From: JACKOB01 sp024234575
GTDB taxonomy: Bacteria > Pseudomonadota > Gammaproteobacteria > Pseudomonadales > Oleiphilaceae
Direction of reading: 5' to 3'
Length of the DNA: 64,000 nt
Assembly: GCA_051208035.1 (NCBI GenBank)
Contig: JBPJFZ010000015.1
Location: 45,196 to 109,195, forward strand
Within the stretch, counting starts at the first letter, position 1. Each line of letters opens with the position of its first letter. This document shows positions 25,825 to 34,828 of this stretch, in pieces. Both the position numbers and the translations under genes were made by a program. Below the pieces are notes generated by a model. That model was not told the DNA's origin. It saw nothing but the letters and a program-made list of their open reading frames with translations, and made no database searches.

Positions 25825-27297
25825 ATGTCTACGGGAAATTTTAATCTCTTTTCATTTACAGGAAAGATGAAAGTGTTACATCTCAGCTGGATGGCATTTT
25901 TCATTACCTTTATGGTGTGGTTTAACCATGCCCCCTTATTGCAGGCGATTAAAGAAACATTTGGCTTATCATCCGCCGAGATTAAAACGCTGCTTATTTT
26001 AAACGTGGCATTAACTATTCCGGCCCGTGTCATTATTGGCATGTTGACGGATAAATTTGGCCCAAAGATAGTTTATTCTGGGCTATTAGCCATTTGTTCT
26101 ATTCCCTGTTTTATGTTCGCCCTGGCAGATAGTTTTGTTCAGTTAGCCATTGCACGTTTTGCGTTAGGTTTTATCGGCGCCGGGTTTGTAATTGGTATCC
26201 GTATGGTGTCTGAGTGGTTTCCACACAACGAGCTGGGGACAGCTGAAGGCATTTATGGTGGGTGGGGTAACTTTGGTTCAGCAGCAGCAGCATTTACCTT
26301 ACCAACATTGGCGTTATGGTTTGGTGGCGATGATGGCTGGCGTTACGCCGTAGGCCTTACAGGCTTAATGAGTCTGGTATTTGCCTTTGTATACTACGCC
26401 AATGTGAGCGACACACCGAAAGGCTCAACCTATTTTCGTGCCAAGAACGTGGGTGCGATGGAGGTGACGTCTAAGGGTGATTTCTTCTTCTTGATTTTGA
26501 TGAAGCTGCCGATGTATGCAGCGTTAGCCTTGCTTGCCTGGAAGCTTTCTCCTGCAGGTGTGAGTATGCTGGATCAGCCTGTGGTGAATGCACTGTATGT
26601 TGGGTTGGTGTTGTTGTTTGTGTACGAGGTAAAGCAGGTTTGGAATGTTAACAAAGAAATCTTCACAAAACCTGTGCCAGAATTACATCAGTATAAATTC
26701 AAGCAGGTTGCCGTGCTGAATATACTGTATTTCGCGACTTTTGGGTCTGAACTGGCAGTTGTGTCTATGTTGCCGCTGTTTTTCTCAGAAACGTTCGAAC
26801 TAACACCCGTTGTTGCGGGGATGGTCGCTTCGGCATATGCCTTTATGAATCTTATGTCTCGCCCGGGTGGTGGTTGGATATCTGATCGTTGTGGACGAAA
26901 GCCAACGTTACTAATACTAACCGCAGGCTTGGCAGTAGGTTACTTTGTCATGGGGCAAGTGGACGGCAGTTGGCCGGTTTGGTTAGCCGTTGTGGCTGCA
27001 ATGGCATGTTCTTTCTTCGTGCAGGCCGGTGAGGGTGCGGTATTTGCGGTTGTACCGTTAATCAAACGTCGCATGACTGGCCAGATAGCAGGTATGACTG
27101 GTGCTTATGGCAACGTCGGGGCTGTTACCTATTTAACTGTATTGTCATTTGTTGATTACAGCACTTTCTTTTTGGTGATAGCCGTTACAGCAGTCGTTGG
27201 CTTTGTCGCGCTGTTGTTTATGCAAGAGCCAAAAGGCCAGATTGCCGAAGTACGTGAAGATGGAAGCATTGAAATGATTGATGTCGCGAAGGCATAA
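25825..27297 (+). CDS. nasA: nitrate/nitrite MFS transporter
   Basis: 490 residues with about twelve transmembrane helices, NarK/NasA family. Seen: the nitrate signature GFIGAGFVIGIRMVSEWFPHNELGTA with its substrate arginine, GIYGGWGNFGSAAAAF, and the second-half GAYGNVGAVTYL. A long loop after helix 6 is typical of NasA-type proteins. Imports nitrate (or exchanges nitrite) for assimilation. Downstream of nirBD in the same direction with an AGAGG SD, so probably in the same operon, separated by two hairpins. The order nirBD-transporter beside a PP2C/kinase gene recalls the Pseudomonas nas locus (established knowledge, from memory). Confidence 0.92.
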   Translation: MSTGNFNLFSFTGKMKVLHLSWMAFFITFMVWFNHAPLLQAIKETFGLSSAEIKTLLILNVALTIPARVIIGMLTDKFGPKIVYSGLLAICSIPCFMFALADSFVQLAIARFALGFIGAGFVIGIRMVSEWFPHNELGTAEGIYGGWGNFGSAAAAFTLPTLALWFGGDDGWRYAVGLTGLMSLVFAFVYYANVSDTPKGSTYFRAKNVGAMEVTSKGDFFFLILMKLPMYAALALLAWKLSPAGVSMLDQPVVNALYVGLVLLFVYEVKQVWNVNKEIFTKPVPELHQYKFKQVAVLNILYFATFGSELAVVSMLPLFFSETFELTPVVAGMVASAYAFMNLMSRPGGGWISDRCGRKPTLLILTAGLAVGYFVMGQVDGSWPVWLAVVAAMACSFFVQAGEGAVFAVVPLIKRRMTGQIAGMTGAYGNVGAVTYLTVLSFVDYSTFFLVIAVTAVVGFVALLFMQEPKGQIAEVREDGSIEMIDVAKA

Positions 27298-27308
27298 TCA
27301 GTGTTCAC

Positions 27309-27337
27309 CGCTGCATTTGTGTGCAGCGTTTTTTATT
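27309..27337 (+). terminator. terminator 1 behind nasA
   Basis: Perfect 7-bp stem CGCTGCA / TGCAGCG with a 6-base loop, followed by TTTTTTATTT. Confidence 0.9.
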
Positions 27338-27341
27338 TATG

Positions 27342-27382
27342 ACCACGCCGATAAGTAGTACTTTGATCTGCGTGGTTTTTTC
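27342..27382 (+). terminator. terminator 2 behind nasA
   Basis: Stem ACCACGC (27342-27348) / GCGTGGT (27370-27376) with a 21-base loop and a T-run after it. A second stop directly behind the first isolates the nas operon from the kinase gene. Confidence 0.6.
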
Positions 27383-27460
27383 GTTTAGCAGCGGCGACCA
27401 GTGACAGAACGATTAGTCGTTTTCGAGAGTCTGTCTTCGTGAATTGTGGGGTAGGGTAGA

Positions 27461-29263
27461 ATGCCGGTAATTCCTTTAGGTGATCATCAGAAAACCTTGG
27501 ATATCAGCTTTGGGGGCTTTACCTCCGCAGGTGTGAAACCTAAAAACGAAGACGCTTTTGCCGCCAAAGCAGGAACAAAAAACAGCCTTTTTTACAAAGG
27601 CGCCGCAGCTTGTATCGCTGATGGTGTTAGCTGCAGCGAAAATGCAGAGCTTGCAAGTACCACTGCCGTTACAACCTTTATTGAAGACTATTACAGCACC
27701 CCCGATAGCTGGCCTGTTAAGCAGTCAGCAGCGCGTGTGTTGTCGTCGTTAAATTCATGGCTTTTTCATCATGGGCAACAAGGCGGTTTACGCCATAATA
27801 GCCTGGTGACCACATTCAGTGGCATCGTCTTTAAGTCTGCAACAGCACATATTTTTCATATCGGTGACAGTAGAATTTACCGATACCGAGACGAAAGGCT
27901 AGAGTTGCTAACCCGAGATCACTGCCATAATCCCTCAAAAGGAAAGAGCTTTCTTACGCGGGCATTAGGTATGGACAGCCATCTGGAAGTCGATTACCTG
28001 CAAGAAGACCTGCAAGAAGGTGATATTTTCTTGTTGAGCACCGATGGTGTGCATGGATTTATCAGCGAGAAGTTAATGCAGGAGCAAATTGGTTTGTTAC
28101 CTGTTACCAACGACGACGCTGCAGGACATCCGGAGCAGGCAAGCGCTGAGCGCCAAAGCCAGCTGGAAAAGATTGCCAATAAAATAGGTGAGCTGGCGCT
28201 GCAGAATGGCAGTGATGACAACCTGAGTTGTTTGTTGGTAAGCATTAACAAGTTGCCGGTGGAAGACATTGATGAGGTTCATCGGAAACTGACGCAATTG
28301 CGCATACCGCCGGTAATGCAGCCGGGGCAGAAAATAGATGGCTACGAGATATTAAAAGTCTTACACAGTGGCACCCGCAGCCATGTGTATGTGGTTAAAC
28401 ACCCCGATATGTCGAACAAACTGGTGCTTAAAGCGCCATCGCCAAATTTTGCAGAAGATCCCCAATATCTCGAAGGCTTTATTCGGGAGCAGTGGGTGGG
28501 TCGCAGGGTGAATCATGCCGCTATCATGAAAATATACGCCCATCCCGAAAACAGCCCGTTCCTTTATCACCTTTGTGAATACATTGAAGGTACAACGCTG
28601 CGGCAGTGGATGGTTGATCACCCCAACGCCCCTTTGCAACAGGTGCGTGATATTACCCGGGATATCATTGCCGGGTTACGTGCTTTGCAGAGGCAGGGGA
28701 TGGTGCACAGGGATCTAAAGCCAGAAAACATCCTTATCGATAAAAAAGGCCATCTAAGGCTGATTGATTTTGGTACTGTGCAGGTTGATGGATTGGAAGA
28801 AATCAGCTCGGTGATGTCTGAAGATGTGCCAGTTGGCTCCGTCGATTATATTGCCCCCGAGTATTTACGTGGTGAAGTCGGCCAACATTGTTCAGATATT
28901 TTTTCTTTAGGGGTGATTGTTTATGAAATGTGTACCGGGAAATTACCCTTTAAGCCGATGTCCACCAGCCAGGTCAGCTCGTTAAGCAATCTACGCTGGG
29001 ACTATATCTCGGCACGTAAATATCGCAGCCAGCTTCCCATCTGGTTTGACCAGGCACTGCAGAAGGCTTGCGCCTACCAGCCTGGTAAGCGCTATCAGGC
29101 GTTGTCAGAGTTTTTGCATGATCTGACTGTGCCTAATGACAAGCTTGTCAGTAAGCACCAGCACAAACCCTTGATCGAGAAAAATCCGTTGGCATTCTGG
29201 CAGGGTGTATCGGCTTTGTTGTTTGTTTTGGTGATAATTGAGGCAGTGCTTCTTTTTAGTTAG
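27461..29263 (+). CDS. bifunctional PP2C phosphatase / Ser-Thr protein kinase, membrane anchored
   Basis: 600 residues in three parts. PP2C-type phosphatase at about 10-265 (KPKNEDAFAAK, IADGVS, HIGDSRIYRYRDE, LLSTDGVHGF, DDNLSCLLV). Hanks-type kinase at about 285-560 (GYEILKVLHSGTRSHVYVVKH, VHRDLKPENILID, LRLIDFGTVQV, GSVDYIAPEYLRGE, DIFSLGVIVYEM). One C-terminal transmembrane helix at about 577-598. The P-loop glycine motif is reduced (HSGTRSH). The same fusion sits in the nas cluster of Pseudomonas (established, from memory), which suggests control of nitrate uptake or reduction by phosphorylation. Its stop codon interlocks with that of the convergent small gene. Confidence 0.93.
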   Translation: MPVIPLGDHQKTLDISFGGFTSAGVKPKNEDAFAAKAGTKNSLFYKGAAACIADGVSCSENAELASTTAVTTFIEDYYSTPDSWPVKQSAARVLSSLNSWLFHHGQQGGLRHNSLVTTFSGIVFKSATAHIFHIGDSRIYRYRDERLELLTRDHCHNPSKGKSFLTRALGMDSHLEVDYLQEDLQEGDIFLLSTDGVHGFISEKLMQEQIGLLPVTNDDAAGHPEQASAERQSQLEKIANKIGELALQNGSDDNLSCLLVSINKLPVEDIDEVHRKLTQLRIPPVMQPGQKIDGYEILKVLHSGTRSHVYVVKHPDMSNKLVLKAPSPNFAEDPQYLEGFIREQWVGRRVNHAAIMKIYAHPENSPFLYHLCEYIEGTTLRQWMVDHPNAPLQQVRDITRDIIAGLRALQRQGMVHRDLKPENILIDKKGHLRLIDFGTVQVDGLEEISSVMSEDVPVGSVDYIAPEYLRGEVGQHCSDIFSLGVIVYEMCTGKLPFKPMSTSQVSSLSNLRWDYISARKYRSQLPIWFDQALQKACAYQPGKRYQALSEFLHDLTVPNDKLVSKHQHKPLIEKNPLAFWQGVSALLFVLVIIEAVLLFS

Positions 29264-29490
29264 ACATCATTTTCAAGCTCATCCCGCAGGCGTTGTTTGT
29301 CTGCTTCACTAATCTCTAATTGCTCGATTTCGGCCCGCATATACTGCTTTACAGCTTCGGAAGTATGATCTTCTTCTGGCATGCTGGTAGTGATTTCGGC
29401 AATCGCGATATGGGCTTCAGTTTCGGTTATTTCGCCGGCTTCAAGTTTTAAAATGACAGCTTCAATTTCTAGTTTTACGGCATCAGTCAT
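29260..29490 (-). CDS. small acidic hypothetical protein
   Basis: 76 residues, strongly acidic and rich in Glu, Ala and Ile, predicted as mostly alpha-helical and possibly coiled coil (EIEAVILKLEAGEITETEAH; EIEQLEISEADKQRLRDEL). No family recognised. It lies 37 bases downstream of the nitroreductase gene on the same strand, so it is probably co-transcribed. The start has only a weak GGA upstream. Its stop overlaps the kinase stop as an interlocked TTAG. Confidence 0.5.
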   Translation of the reverse strand: MTDAVKLEIEAVILKLEAGEITETEAHIAIAEITTSMPEEDHTSEAVKQYMRAEIEQLEISEADKQRLRDELENDV

Positions 29491-29527
29491 GTTTCGTTTT
29501 CCGTGGCAAAGTTGTTACGCGGCGATG

Positions 29528-30247
29528 TTATTTTGCGGGTATAAGCAGCTCGTCGAGGTCAATTTTGTCGGGGCGATACTGATTAACTTTGTTGTCTTGG
29601 GGATAGCCTAAAGCCAGGCCACAGACCAGTTTGTAATCTTTGGGCACCTTAAAAAACTTGTCGATCGGAGAGCGCCAGATGCCTAAAGCACCTTGCGCGC
29701 AGGTGCCTAGCCCTTTGTTGGTGGCCGAAAGCATGAGTGACTGCATCATGATGCCGGCATCAACCAGTGCGGTGTGTTTCATCCCGGGGTGCACAAAGAA
29801 AAATATCGCCACCGGTGCATCAAAGAAAATAAAGTTTCTGGCCATTTGCTCGTCGCGGGCCTTTTTATCGTCGCGGGATATCCCCAGCACTTCATAAAGA
29901 CCCATGCCAGTGGCCACGCGTCGCTCTTGAAATACCGGCGGGTATTTGCCCAATATAGGTTTGAAGTCACTGTCGGGGAGGGCGTCGCTGGTTATTGCGG
30001 ACAGTAATTTCAGTGGCAATGGCTGCTTTTGAATCTTGTTCGAGCGATAGTATTTGGATTGCAACTCCTCACCCAGTTTTTTGCAGATATCACCCGTTGC
30101 CACGGCGAGTTTGTAGGGCTGAGAGTTTGAGCTGGAGGGAGACTCTAAAGCTTCTCTTAATATTTCATCAAGCAGTGATGATTCTACTGGTTTATCTGAA
30201 AATGCCCGGATGCTTCGGCGGGTTTTTAAAACGTCTATATAATCCAT
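29528..30247 (-). CDS. nitroreductase family FMN oxidoreductase
   Basis: 239 residues. Seen: VLKTRRSIRAFSDKPV at the start (FMN phosphate binding), ALESPSSSNSQPYKLAVA, DAGIMMQSLMLSATNKGLGTCAQGAL, and VCGLALGYPQ. Soluble flavin enzyme that reduces nitro compounds, quinones or similar acceptors with NAD(P)H; the true substrate is unknown. A short GTG-started frame overlaps its 5' end and may couple its translation. Confidence 0.9.
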   Translation of the reverse strand: MDYIDVLKTRRSIRAFSDKPVESSLLDEILREALESPSSSNSQPYKLAVATGDICKKLGEELQSKYYRSNKIQKQPLPLKLLSAITSDALPDSDFKPILGKYPPVFQERRVATGMGLYEVLGISRDDKKARDEQMARNFIFFDAPVAIFFFVHPGMKHTALVDAGIMMQSLMLSATNKGLGTCAQGALGIWRSPIDKFFKVPKDYKLVCGLALGYPQDNKVNQYRPDKIDLDELLIPAK

Positions 30248-30435
30248 AAATTCAATCCAGCGATTACTAATGCAGAATGTGCAGTAAACATTTTGTGAAA
30301 AGTGTCGAACGTTGCAGCATCATAGCCTGCACCGTCGCCTGCTTCAAACCCAGTCTTCATAGCTGCATGTGAAGAGTTTGCCATGACGTAGAGGTTTACT
30401 AAATGCGGAGCCTGTTTTAAGGTAGCTGCCTGCAC
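30235..30435 (-). CDS. possible small protein overlapping the nitroreductase start
   Basis: 66 residues from a GTG preceded by GAGG with a 4-base spacer; the end overlaps the nitroreductase start by 13 bases. The residue mix (ANSSHAAMKTGFEAGDGAGY; TFDTFHKMFTAHSALVIAG) looks protein-like rather than like a shadow frame, since no gene lies opposite. Either a short leader peptide that couples translation of the nitroreductase, or chance. No family recognised. Confidence 0.3.
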   Translation of the reverse strand: MQAATLKQAPHLVNLYVMANSSHAAMKTGFEAGDGAGYDAATFDTFHKMFTAHSALVIAGLNLWII

Positions 30436-30513
30436 TTTTCCTCGGTCTTTTCGCGGGAAGTACGCAGAAATAGAACTCCTTCACCTTTTTACTTTTGATA
30501 AACCGGATCACCA

Positions 30514-31857
30514 ATGACTGACCTGATAAGCCGTGCCCGTCATTTTGCAACCGAAGCGCACAGTCGCATTAATCATGTGCGAAAGTACACCAATCAACCT
30601 TACCAGGTTCATTTGAAAGCCGTGGCGCAGCGGGTGGCGTCGGTCACTGATGATCAGGAAGTGATCGCCGCTGCGTGGTTGCACGATACGGTTGAAGATA
30701 CAACGGCGACATTTCATGATATCGAGGCTGAGTTTGGTTCGAGAGTGATGCAGTTGGTGTCCGAGCTCACCGACGTTAGTCGTCCGGGAGATGGTAATCG
30801 GGCAAAACGCAAGAAAATGGATCGTGATCATTTGGCCGCTGCATCGCCAGAAGGGAAGACCGTCAAGCTGGCTGACCTGATCGACAACTGCAATGATATC
30901 TGCAAACACGATGAGCGTTTTGGGCGCGTTTTTGTCAAAGAAATGGCTGAGCTGCTAACCGTGTTGCAAGGAGGCAATCCTAGCCTTTATAAAAAAGCAG
31001 TCGAGGTAAATACGAAGTGGTTGCGCCAATTTAACCTGCAAGGTACAGAACTGGATGAGACAGAATTGTGGGTGCCGAAAGTAACTGCGCAAATCGTGCA
31101 TCAACATAAAGTAAGTCGCCGTTTTGTGCAGCTTTTTACCGCGCAGGATATAGCCGAACCACTGGTGTCTTTTGATTCTGGTTACAGCAATCAAAAACGT
31201 GCTGAATTAATGAAATCTGCGGGTGTTTTGGTTATTGGCGTGCGCGAAGGGGGGTTGGTCAAAGGTTATCTGAGGGCGCAAACAGAGCCCAAGAATGCGC
31301 AGTGCGATAGCGAGATAAAGCCGTTTCATCCGACGCAGGTTGTTACCGGTGATACCAGACTGGCGGAGGTAATCGGCATACTCACCAAGTATGAATTCTG
31401 TTTTGTAGAGTTGTTGGGGCAGGTGTCCGGTGTTATTCGCCGAGAGGACATTCAGAAACCGGAAGCCAGAATGTGGTTGTTTGGTATTATCACCATGATA
31501 GAAATGTTTCTTTTGGAACGGCTTAAGCAGCGACCTGATTGCGATGCACTTATCGAGACATTGTCACCTTCCCGATTAGCAAAAGCCCGCGAGCTTTATG
31601 AAGAAAGAGTGCGTCGTGGACACCATTGTAGTCTGGCTGACTGCTTGCAGTTGTCAGACAAAGCACAGCTATTAACAAATGCCCAGCAAGACCTGTCCGA
31701 GTTTGGTTTTGAAACCAAGGGTGAAGCCAAAAAAATGATTAAAGAATTGGAATCATTACGTAACCATCTGGCCCATGCGCAGGATTTTGTCGCCCATGAC
31801 TGGCCGCAGATTGCCCGTATGGCACATCGAATGGATATGGTTTTAAGCGACAGTTAG
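30514..31857 (+). CDS. MESH1/SpoT-like HD hydrolase fused to CBS-like and HEPN-like regions
   Basis: 447 residues. N-terminal HD domain (about 1-175) with His33, His57-Asp58, Glu61-Asp62 (HDTVEDT) and Asp121 (LADLIDN), the ligand and catalytic pattern of (p)ppGpp hydrolases of the MESH1/SpoT type. A middle region at about 205-325 resembles a CBS pair (SAGVLVIGVREGGLVKGYLRA; CFVELLGQVSGVIRREDIQKP). The last 100 residues are helical and contain ELESLRNHLAHAQDF, with Arg416 and His421 in an R-x4-H arrangement as in HEPN RNase/Abi-type domains. Substrate and nuclease activity are inference. It stands alone, with only a weak hairpin (GCCAA...TTGGC, 31947-31970) and a short T-run after it. Confidence 0.8.
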   Translation: MTDLISRARHFATEAHSRINHVRKYTNQPYQVHLKAVAQRVASVTDDQEVIAAAWLHDTVEDTTATFHDIEAEFGSRVMQLVSELTDVSRPGDGNRAKRKKMDRDHLAAASPEGKTVKLADLIDNCNDICKHDERFGRVFVKEMAELLTVLQGGNPSLYKKAVEVNTKWLRQFNLQGTELDETELWVPKVTAQIVHQHKVSRRFVQLFTAQDIAEPLVSFDSGYSNQKRAELMKSAGVLVIGVREGGLVKGYLRAQTEPKNAQCDSEIKPFHPTQVVTGDTRLAEVIGILTKYEFCFVELLGQVSGVIRREDIQKPEARMWLFGIITMIEMFLLERLKQRPDCDALIETLSPSRLAKARELYEERVRRGHHCSLADCLQLSDKAQLLTNAQQDLSEFGFETKGEAKKMIKELESLRNHLAHAQDFVAHDWPQIARMAHRMDMVLSDS

Positions 31858-31974
31858 TGAGCCTCTGAACAAGTCAGAATGGTCTCTGCTGGGATCTTAG
31901 CGCTACCAGTGCAAGGCGGAGACCGAAGGCAATGCAGGGCTCCCTAGCCAAAGGCAACCCGTCGCTTGGCCTTT

Positions 31975-32475
31975 TTATTTCGATGCGGAAACCTGTTTAC
32001 TGATATAGCGTTGCAGGTTTTTATTGGCGGTTGCTTGTACTTTCGCTTTTAGCAGTCCGCTCCATCCCAGTAGCGTACCTGGCAATCCCAGTGCTTGTTT
32101 GCTCCAACGCCAAAAGTTAAAATGATCCCGGTGTCGATAAATCAAGCCATCACGAAATTCAAATTCGGCATCAATAATATTGTGTACTTTGTTGCCGGTC
32201 ATCGAGAAGAGGTACTTGGGTTCCCAGTGAGCTTTACCCGTATCCGCCGTGCATTCAATTGCTGAAAACTCCAGACTGAATTCTTGCGCCTGCGAGCATA
32301 ACATTGACCACATAGCACCAATGTCTTTGCCTGCCAGCTCGAAGGCTTCATCTTTGAATGTGGCTTGTGGGTGGTAGCAAGCGGCCATGGTGGCAGCATC
32401 CAGGTTCTGGAATGCGGTGTAGAACTTTTTAAGCAACGCTTGGTTCTGCTGCGAATTACTGGTGTTGTCAGACAT
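31975..32475 (-). CDS. NTF2-like/SnoaL-fold protein
   Basis: 166 residues. The N-terminal 125 residues follow the NTF2-like pattern (LLKKFYTAFQNLDAATMAACYHPQATFKDEAF, then IIDAEFEFRDGLIYRHRDHFNFWRW). Such small cone-fold proteins bind or isomerise small hydrophobic molecules; no substrate can be named. The C-terminal 35 residues are a basic, glycine-containing helix tail. Single gene; the 233 bases behind its start (32476-32708) hold no supported feature. Confidence 0.8.
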   Translation of the reverse strand: MSDNTSNSQQNQALLKKFYTAFQNLDAATMAACYHPQATFKDEAFELAGKDIGAMWSMLCSQAQEFSLEFSAIECTADTGKAHWEPKYLFSMTGNKVHNIIDAEFEFRDGLIYRHRDHFNFWRWSKQALGLPGTLLGWSGLLKAKVQATANKNLQRYISKQVSASK

Positions 32476-32708
32476 AAAACTTCCTCGACAGAGACGCGAA
32501 CATAGGTGTTTGCATGAAACCTATCCATTGAATTACTAGGCTTCAAGTGTAGTCTTTGATCTTCTCATCGAATAGTGGCGATTCAGACAATGTTGCGGGT
32601 AGAACGGACAGCGAGGGAGAGGGTCGCAAACTGCAGAGGGAGTGACTGCAGGGACAACAAATGAATGCCATGGCACATCTCTAAGATGCACCATAGCAAT
32701 CGAGATAT

Positions 32709-33410
32709 TTATTTTTTAGACATTTTACGTGAGGCGAATGCCCCTGCTATCGCCAGGCTGAAAAGAGCCAACGTCGCTGGCTCTGGCACTGCGCGTAACG
32801 AAACGTTGTCTATGAAACCACCCAAAGAGTTGGCAGCACCGGTAGCAGCAAAGGTTAATGCCATTGTTTCTGAGGTTGCCCACAGATCAACGTTGTAGTG
32901 AAACCAGCCGTCGATGCCTTTTGTCAGCCCGGAAGCCTGGTTATCTCTGTACTTAACATCTGCTATGGATACCACGATATTGCTGAAATCGAATGCATCC
33001 AATGAGCTTCCAGCCAAACTGTCCCAAAAAACATCGATACCGTTATCGTTATTGCCGTTGTTGGTGCGGGCATGGTAGAAAAAGTCCAGCTCATATTTAC
33101 CACCAACGTTCATGCCGGTAAGAATTTGTGACATCGCTGAGTTGGTGTTTGGTGCGCCATGACTATCGAGCTCGACGTAATTGTTGCCATCTTGTGCGTC
33201 GACATTTCCCAAAGTACGGTTTGTCTGGATTTCAATGCCAGGGCCAGAGACAGTTGTCCAACCGGTAATCTCTTTAAAAATTTTCCAACTGCCATGATTA
33301 CTTTTTAACACACCGGTGGTGTCTTCGAAGCTACCGTTGGTAATCAGCGTTGCTTGGGCACTTGTTGCTAAGGCTAAACTAACTAGGGCTGTGCCAATTT
33401 TGTTTCTCAT
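32709..33410 (-). CDS. PEP-CTERM sorted exported protein
   Basis: About 233 residues: a signal peptide (KIGTALVSLALATSAQA), a beta-rich 'choice-of-anchor' type lectin-like domain (LITNGSFEDTTG...GWTTVSGPGIEIQ...YVELDSHG) and a C-terminal PEP-CTERM signal: VPEPATLALFSLAIAGAFAS followed by basic RKMSKK. Such proteins are cleaved by exosortase and are found with exopolysaccharide. The exosortase itself is not in the window. The ATG at 33410 is used because it starts the signal peptide; ten upstream codons look non-coding. Confidence 0.88.
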   Translation of the reverse strand: MRNKIGTALVSLALATSAQATLITNGSFEDTTGVLKSNHGSWKIFKEITGWTTVSGPGIEIQTNRTLGNVDAQDGNNYVELDSHGAPNTNSAMSQILTGMNVGGKYELDFFYHARTNNGNNDNGIDVFWDSLAGSSLDAFDFSNIVVSIADVKYRDNQASGLTKGIDGWFHYNVDLWATSETMALTFAATGAANSLGGFIDNVSLRAVPEPATLALFSLAIAGAFASRKMSKK

Positions 33411-33586
33411 CGTACATCTCTCTCGTGAGGGGCCCCGCATTTACCAGGTGCCGTTGCAGCTTTAAATTACGCACAATGATACTGGCTTTGGTGTTCATTT
33501 TCGCCGTGGAGATTGCAAAGAAATGCAAAAGGTTAGGTGCGGATAGGTGAGAAGAAAAGGCAATTGAAACAGGATGTTAAATGTTT

Positions 33587-33617
33587 TTAAAAAGCCCGCA
33601 TCAGTCGCGATGCGGGC
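33587..33617 (-). terminator. terminator of norEF-frmA
   Basis: Perfect 9-bp stem GCCCGCATC (33594-33602) / GATGCGGGC (33609-33617); on the minus strand it is followed by TTTTT. It lies just behind the frmA stop. Confidence 0.85.
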
Positions 33618-33626
33618 GCTGTTTCA

Positions 33627-34736
33627 TTAAAATAGGATAACCGAACGTATGCTTTTACCTTCGTGCATCAGATCAAACGCATGGTTGATTTTATCAAGCC
33701 CCATTGTGTGGGTGACCATTTCATCGACTTTGATTTCACCGCGCATATAGCGTTCAACATAATCCGGTAATTGTGTTCTGCCTTTAACGCCACCAAAGGC
33801 AGTGCCACGCCACACTCTGCCGGTTACGAGCTGAAAGGGGCGAGTGCTGATTTCCTCTCCGGCTCCAGCGACACCAATAATAATGGATTCGCCCCAACCC
33901 TTGTGGCAACACTCCAGTGCTGAGCGCATGAGTTGGGTGTTGCCGATACACTCGAACGAGTAATCCACGCCACCATCGGTTAACTCAACGATGACATCCT
34001 GTATCGGGGCAGAATAGTCTTTAGGATTGATAAAATCTGTGGCACCAAGCATTTTGGCCATTTCGAATTTATCGGTATTGATGTCGATGGCGATAATGCG
34101 GGATGCCTTTGCCAGTACCGCCCCTTGAATCACACTTAAGCCAATGCCGCCGAGACCAAATACCGCCACGGTTGCCCCTGGTTCTACTTTGGCTGTATTG
34201 AGCACCGCACCAATACCGGTGGTAACGCCACATCCGAGCAAACATACTTTATCCAGTGGCGCAGCCTTGTTGATTTTGGCTAAAGCGATTTCGGGAACCA
34301 CGGTATATTCAGAGAACGTAGACGTACCCATATAGTGGAAAAGGGGCTGACCATTGAACGAAAACCGGCTGGAACCATCGGGCATTAAACCCTTGCCCTG
34401 AGTGGCGCGAATGGCCTGACACAGGTTTGTTTTCCCCGAAAGGCAAAACTTACACCGGCCACATTCGGGAGTGTAAAGCGGAATGACATGGTCGCCTACC
34501 GCAACCGAGGTGACACCTTCGCCGATCTCTTCCACCACACCGCCACCTTCATGACCGAGAATGGATGGGAAAATGCCCTCCGGGTCGGCACCGGAAAGCG
34601 TATAAGCATCGGTATGGCATACCCCTGTGGCGACCATGCGCACTAATACTTCACCGGCTTTCGGCCCCTGAACATCAATTTCCTCGATTGTGAGTGGTTT
34701 ACCTGCTTGCCAGGCAACTGCTGCGCGAGATTTCAT
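33627..34736 (-). CDS. frmA: S-(hydroxymethyl)glutathione / GSNO dehydrogenase (class III ADH)
   Basis: 369 residues, zinc-dependent medium-chain dehydrogenase. Oxidises S-hydroxymethylglutathione (formaldehyde detoxification) and reduces S-nitrosoglutathione. Seen: MVATGVCHTDAYTLSGADPEG, LGHEGGGVVEEIGEGVTSV, the structural zinc cysteines CGRCKFCLSGKTNLC, GLGGIGLSVIQGA and the C-terminal SIRSVILF. The ATG at 34736 has AAGGA eight bases upstream; a long in-frame N-terminal extension overlaps norF and is not used. It follows norE-norF by 92 bases on the same strand, which suggests a NO/GSNO detoxification unit, and ends in a strong terminator. Confidence 0.95.
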   Translation of the reverse strand: MKSRAAVAWQAGKPLTIEEIDVQGPKAGEVLVRMVATGVCHTDAYTLSGADPEGIFPSILGHEGGGVVEEIGEGVTSVAVGDHVIPLYTPECGRCKFCLSGKTNLCQAIRATQGKGLMPDGSSRFSFNGQPLFHYMGTSTFSEYTVVPEIALAKINKAAPLDKVCLLGCGVTTGIGAVLNTAKVEPGATVAVFGLGGIGLSVIQGAVLAKASRIIAIDINTDKFEMAKMLGATDFINPKDYSAPIQDVIVELTDGGVDYSFECIGNTQLMRSALECCHKGWGESIIIGVAGAGEEISTRPFQLVTGRVWRGTAFGGVKGRTQLPDYVERYMRGEIKVDEMVTHTMGLDKINHAFDLMHEGKSIRSVILF

Positions 34737-34828
34737 CTGTGCAATCCTTCGTCTATGAGTAAACCACGAGTATAGACAGCGAAGAGCAGCGATTAAAGCC
34801 AAAGAGAATGCCAATAATCGTCGGCTTG

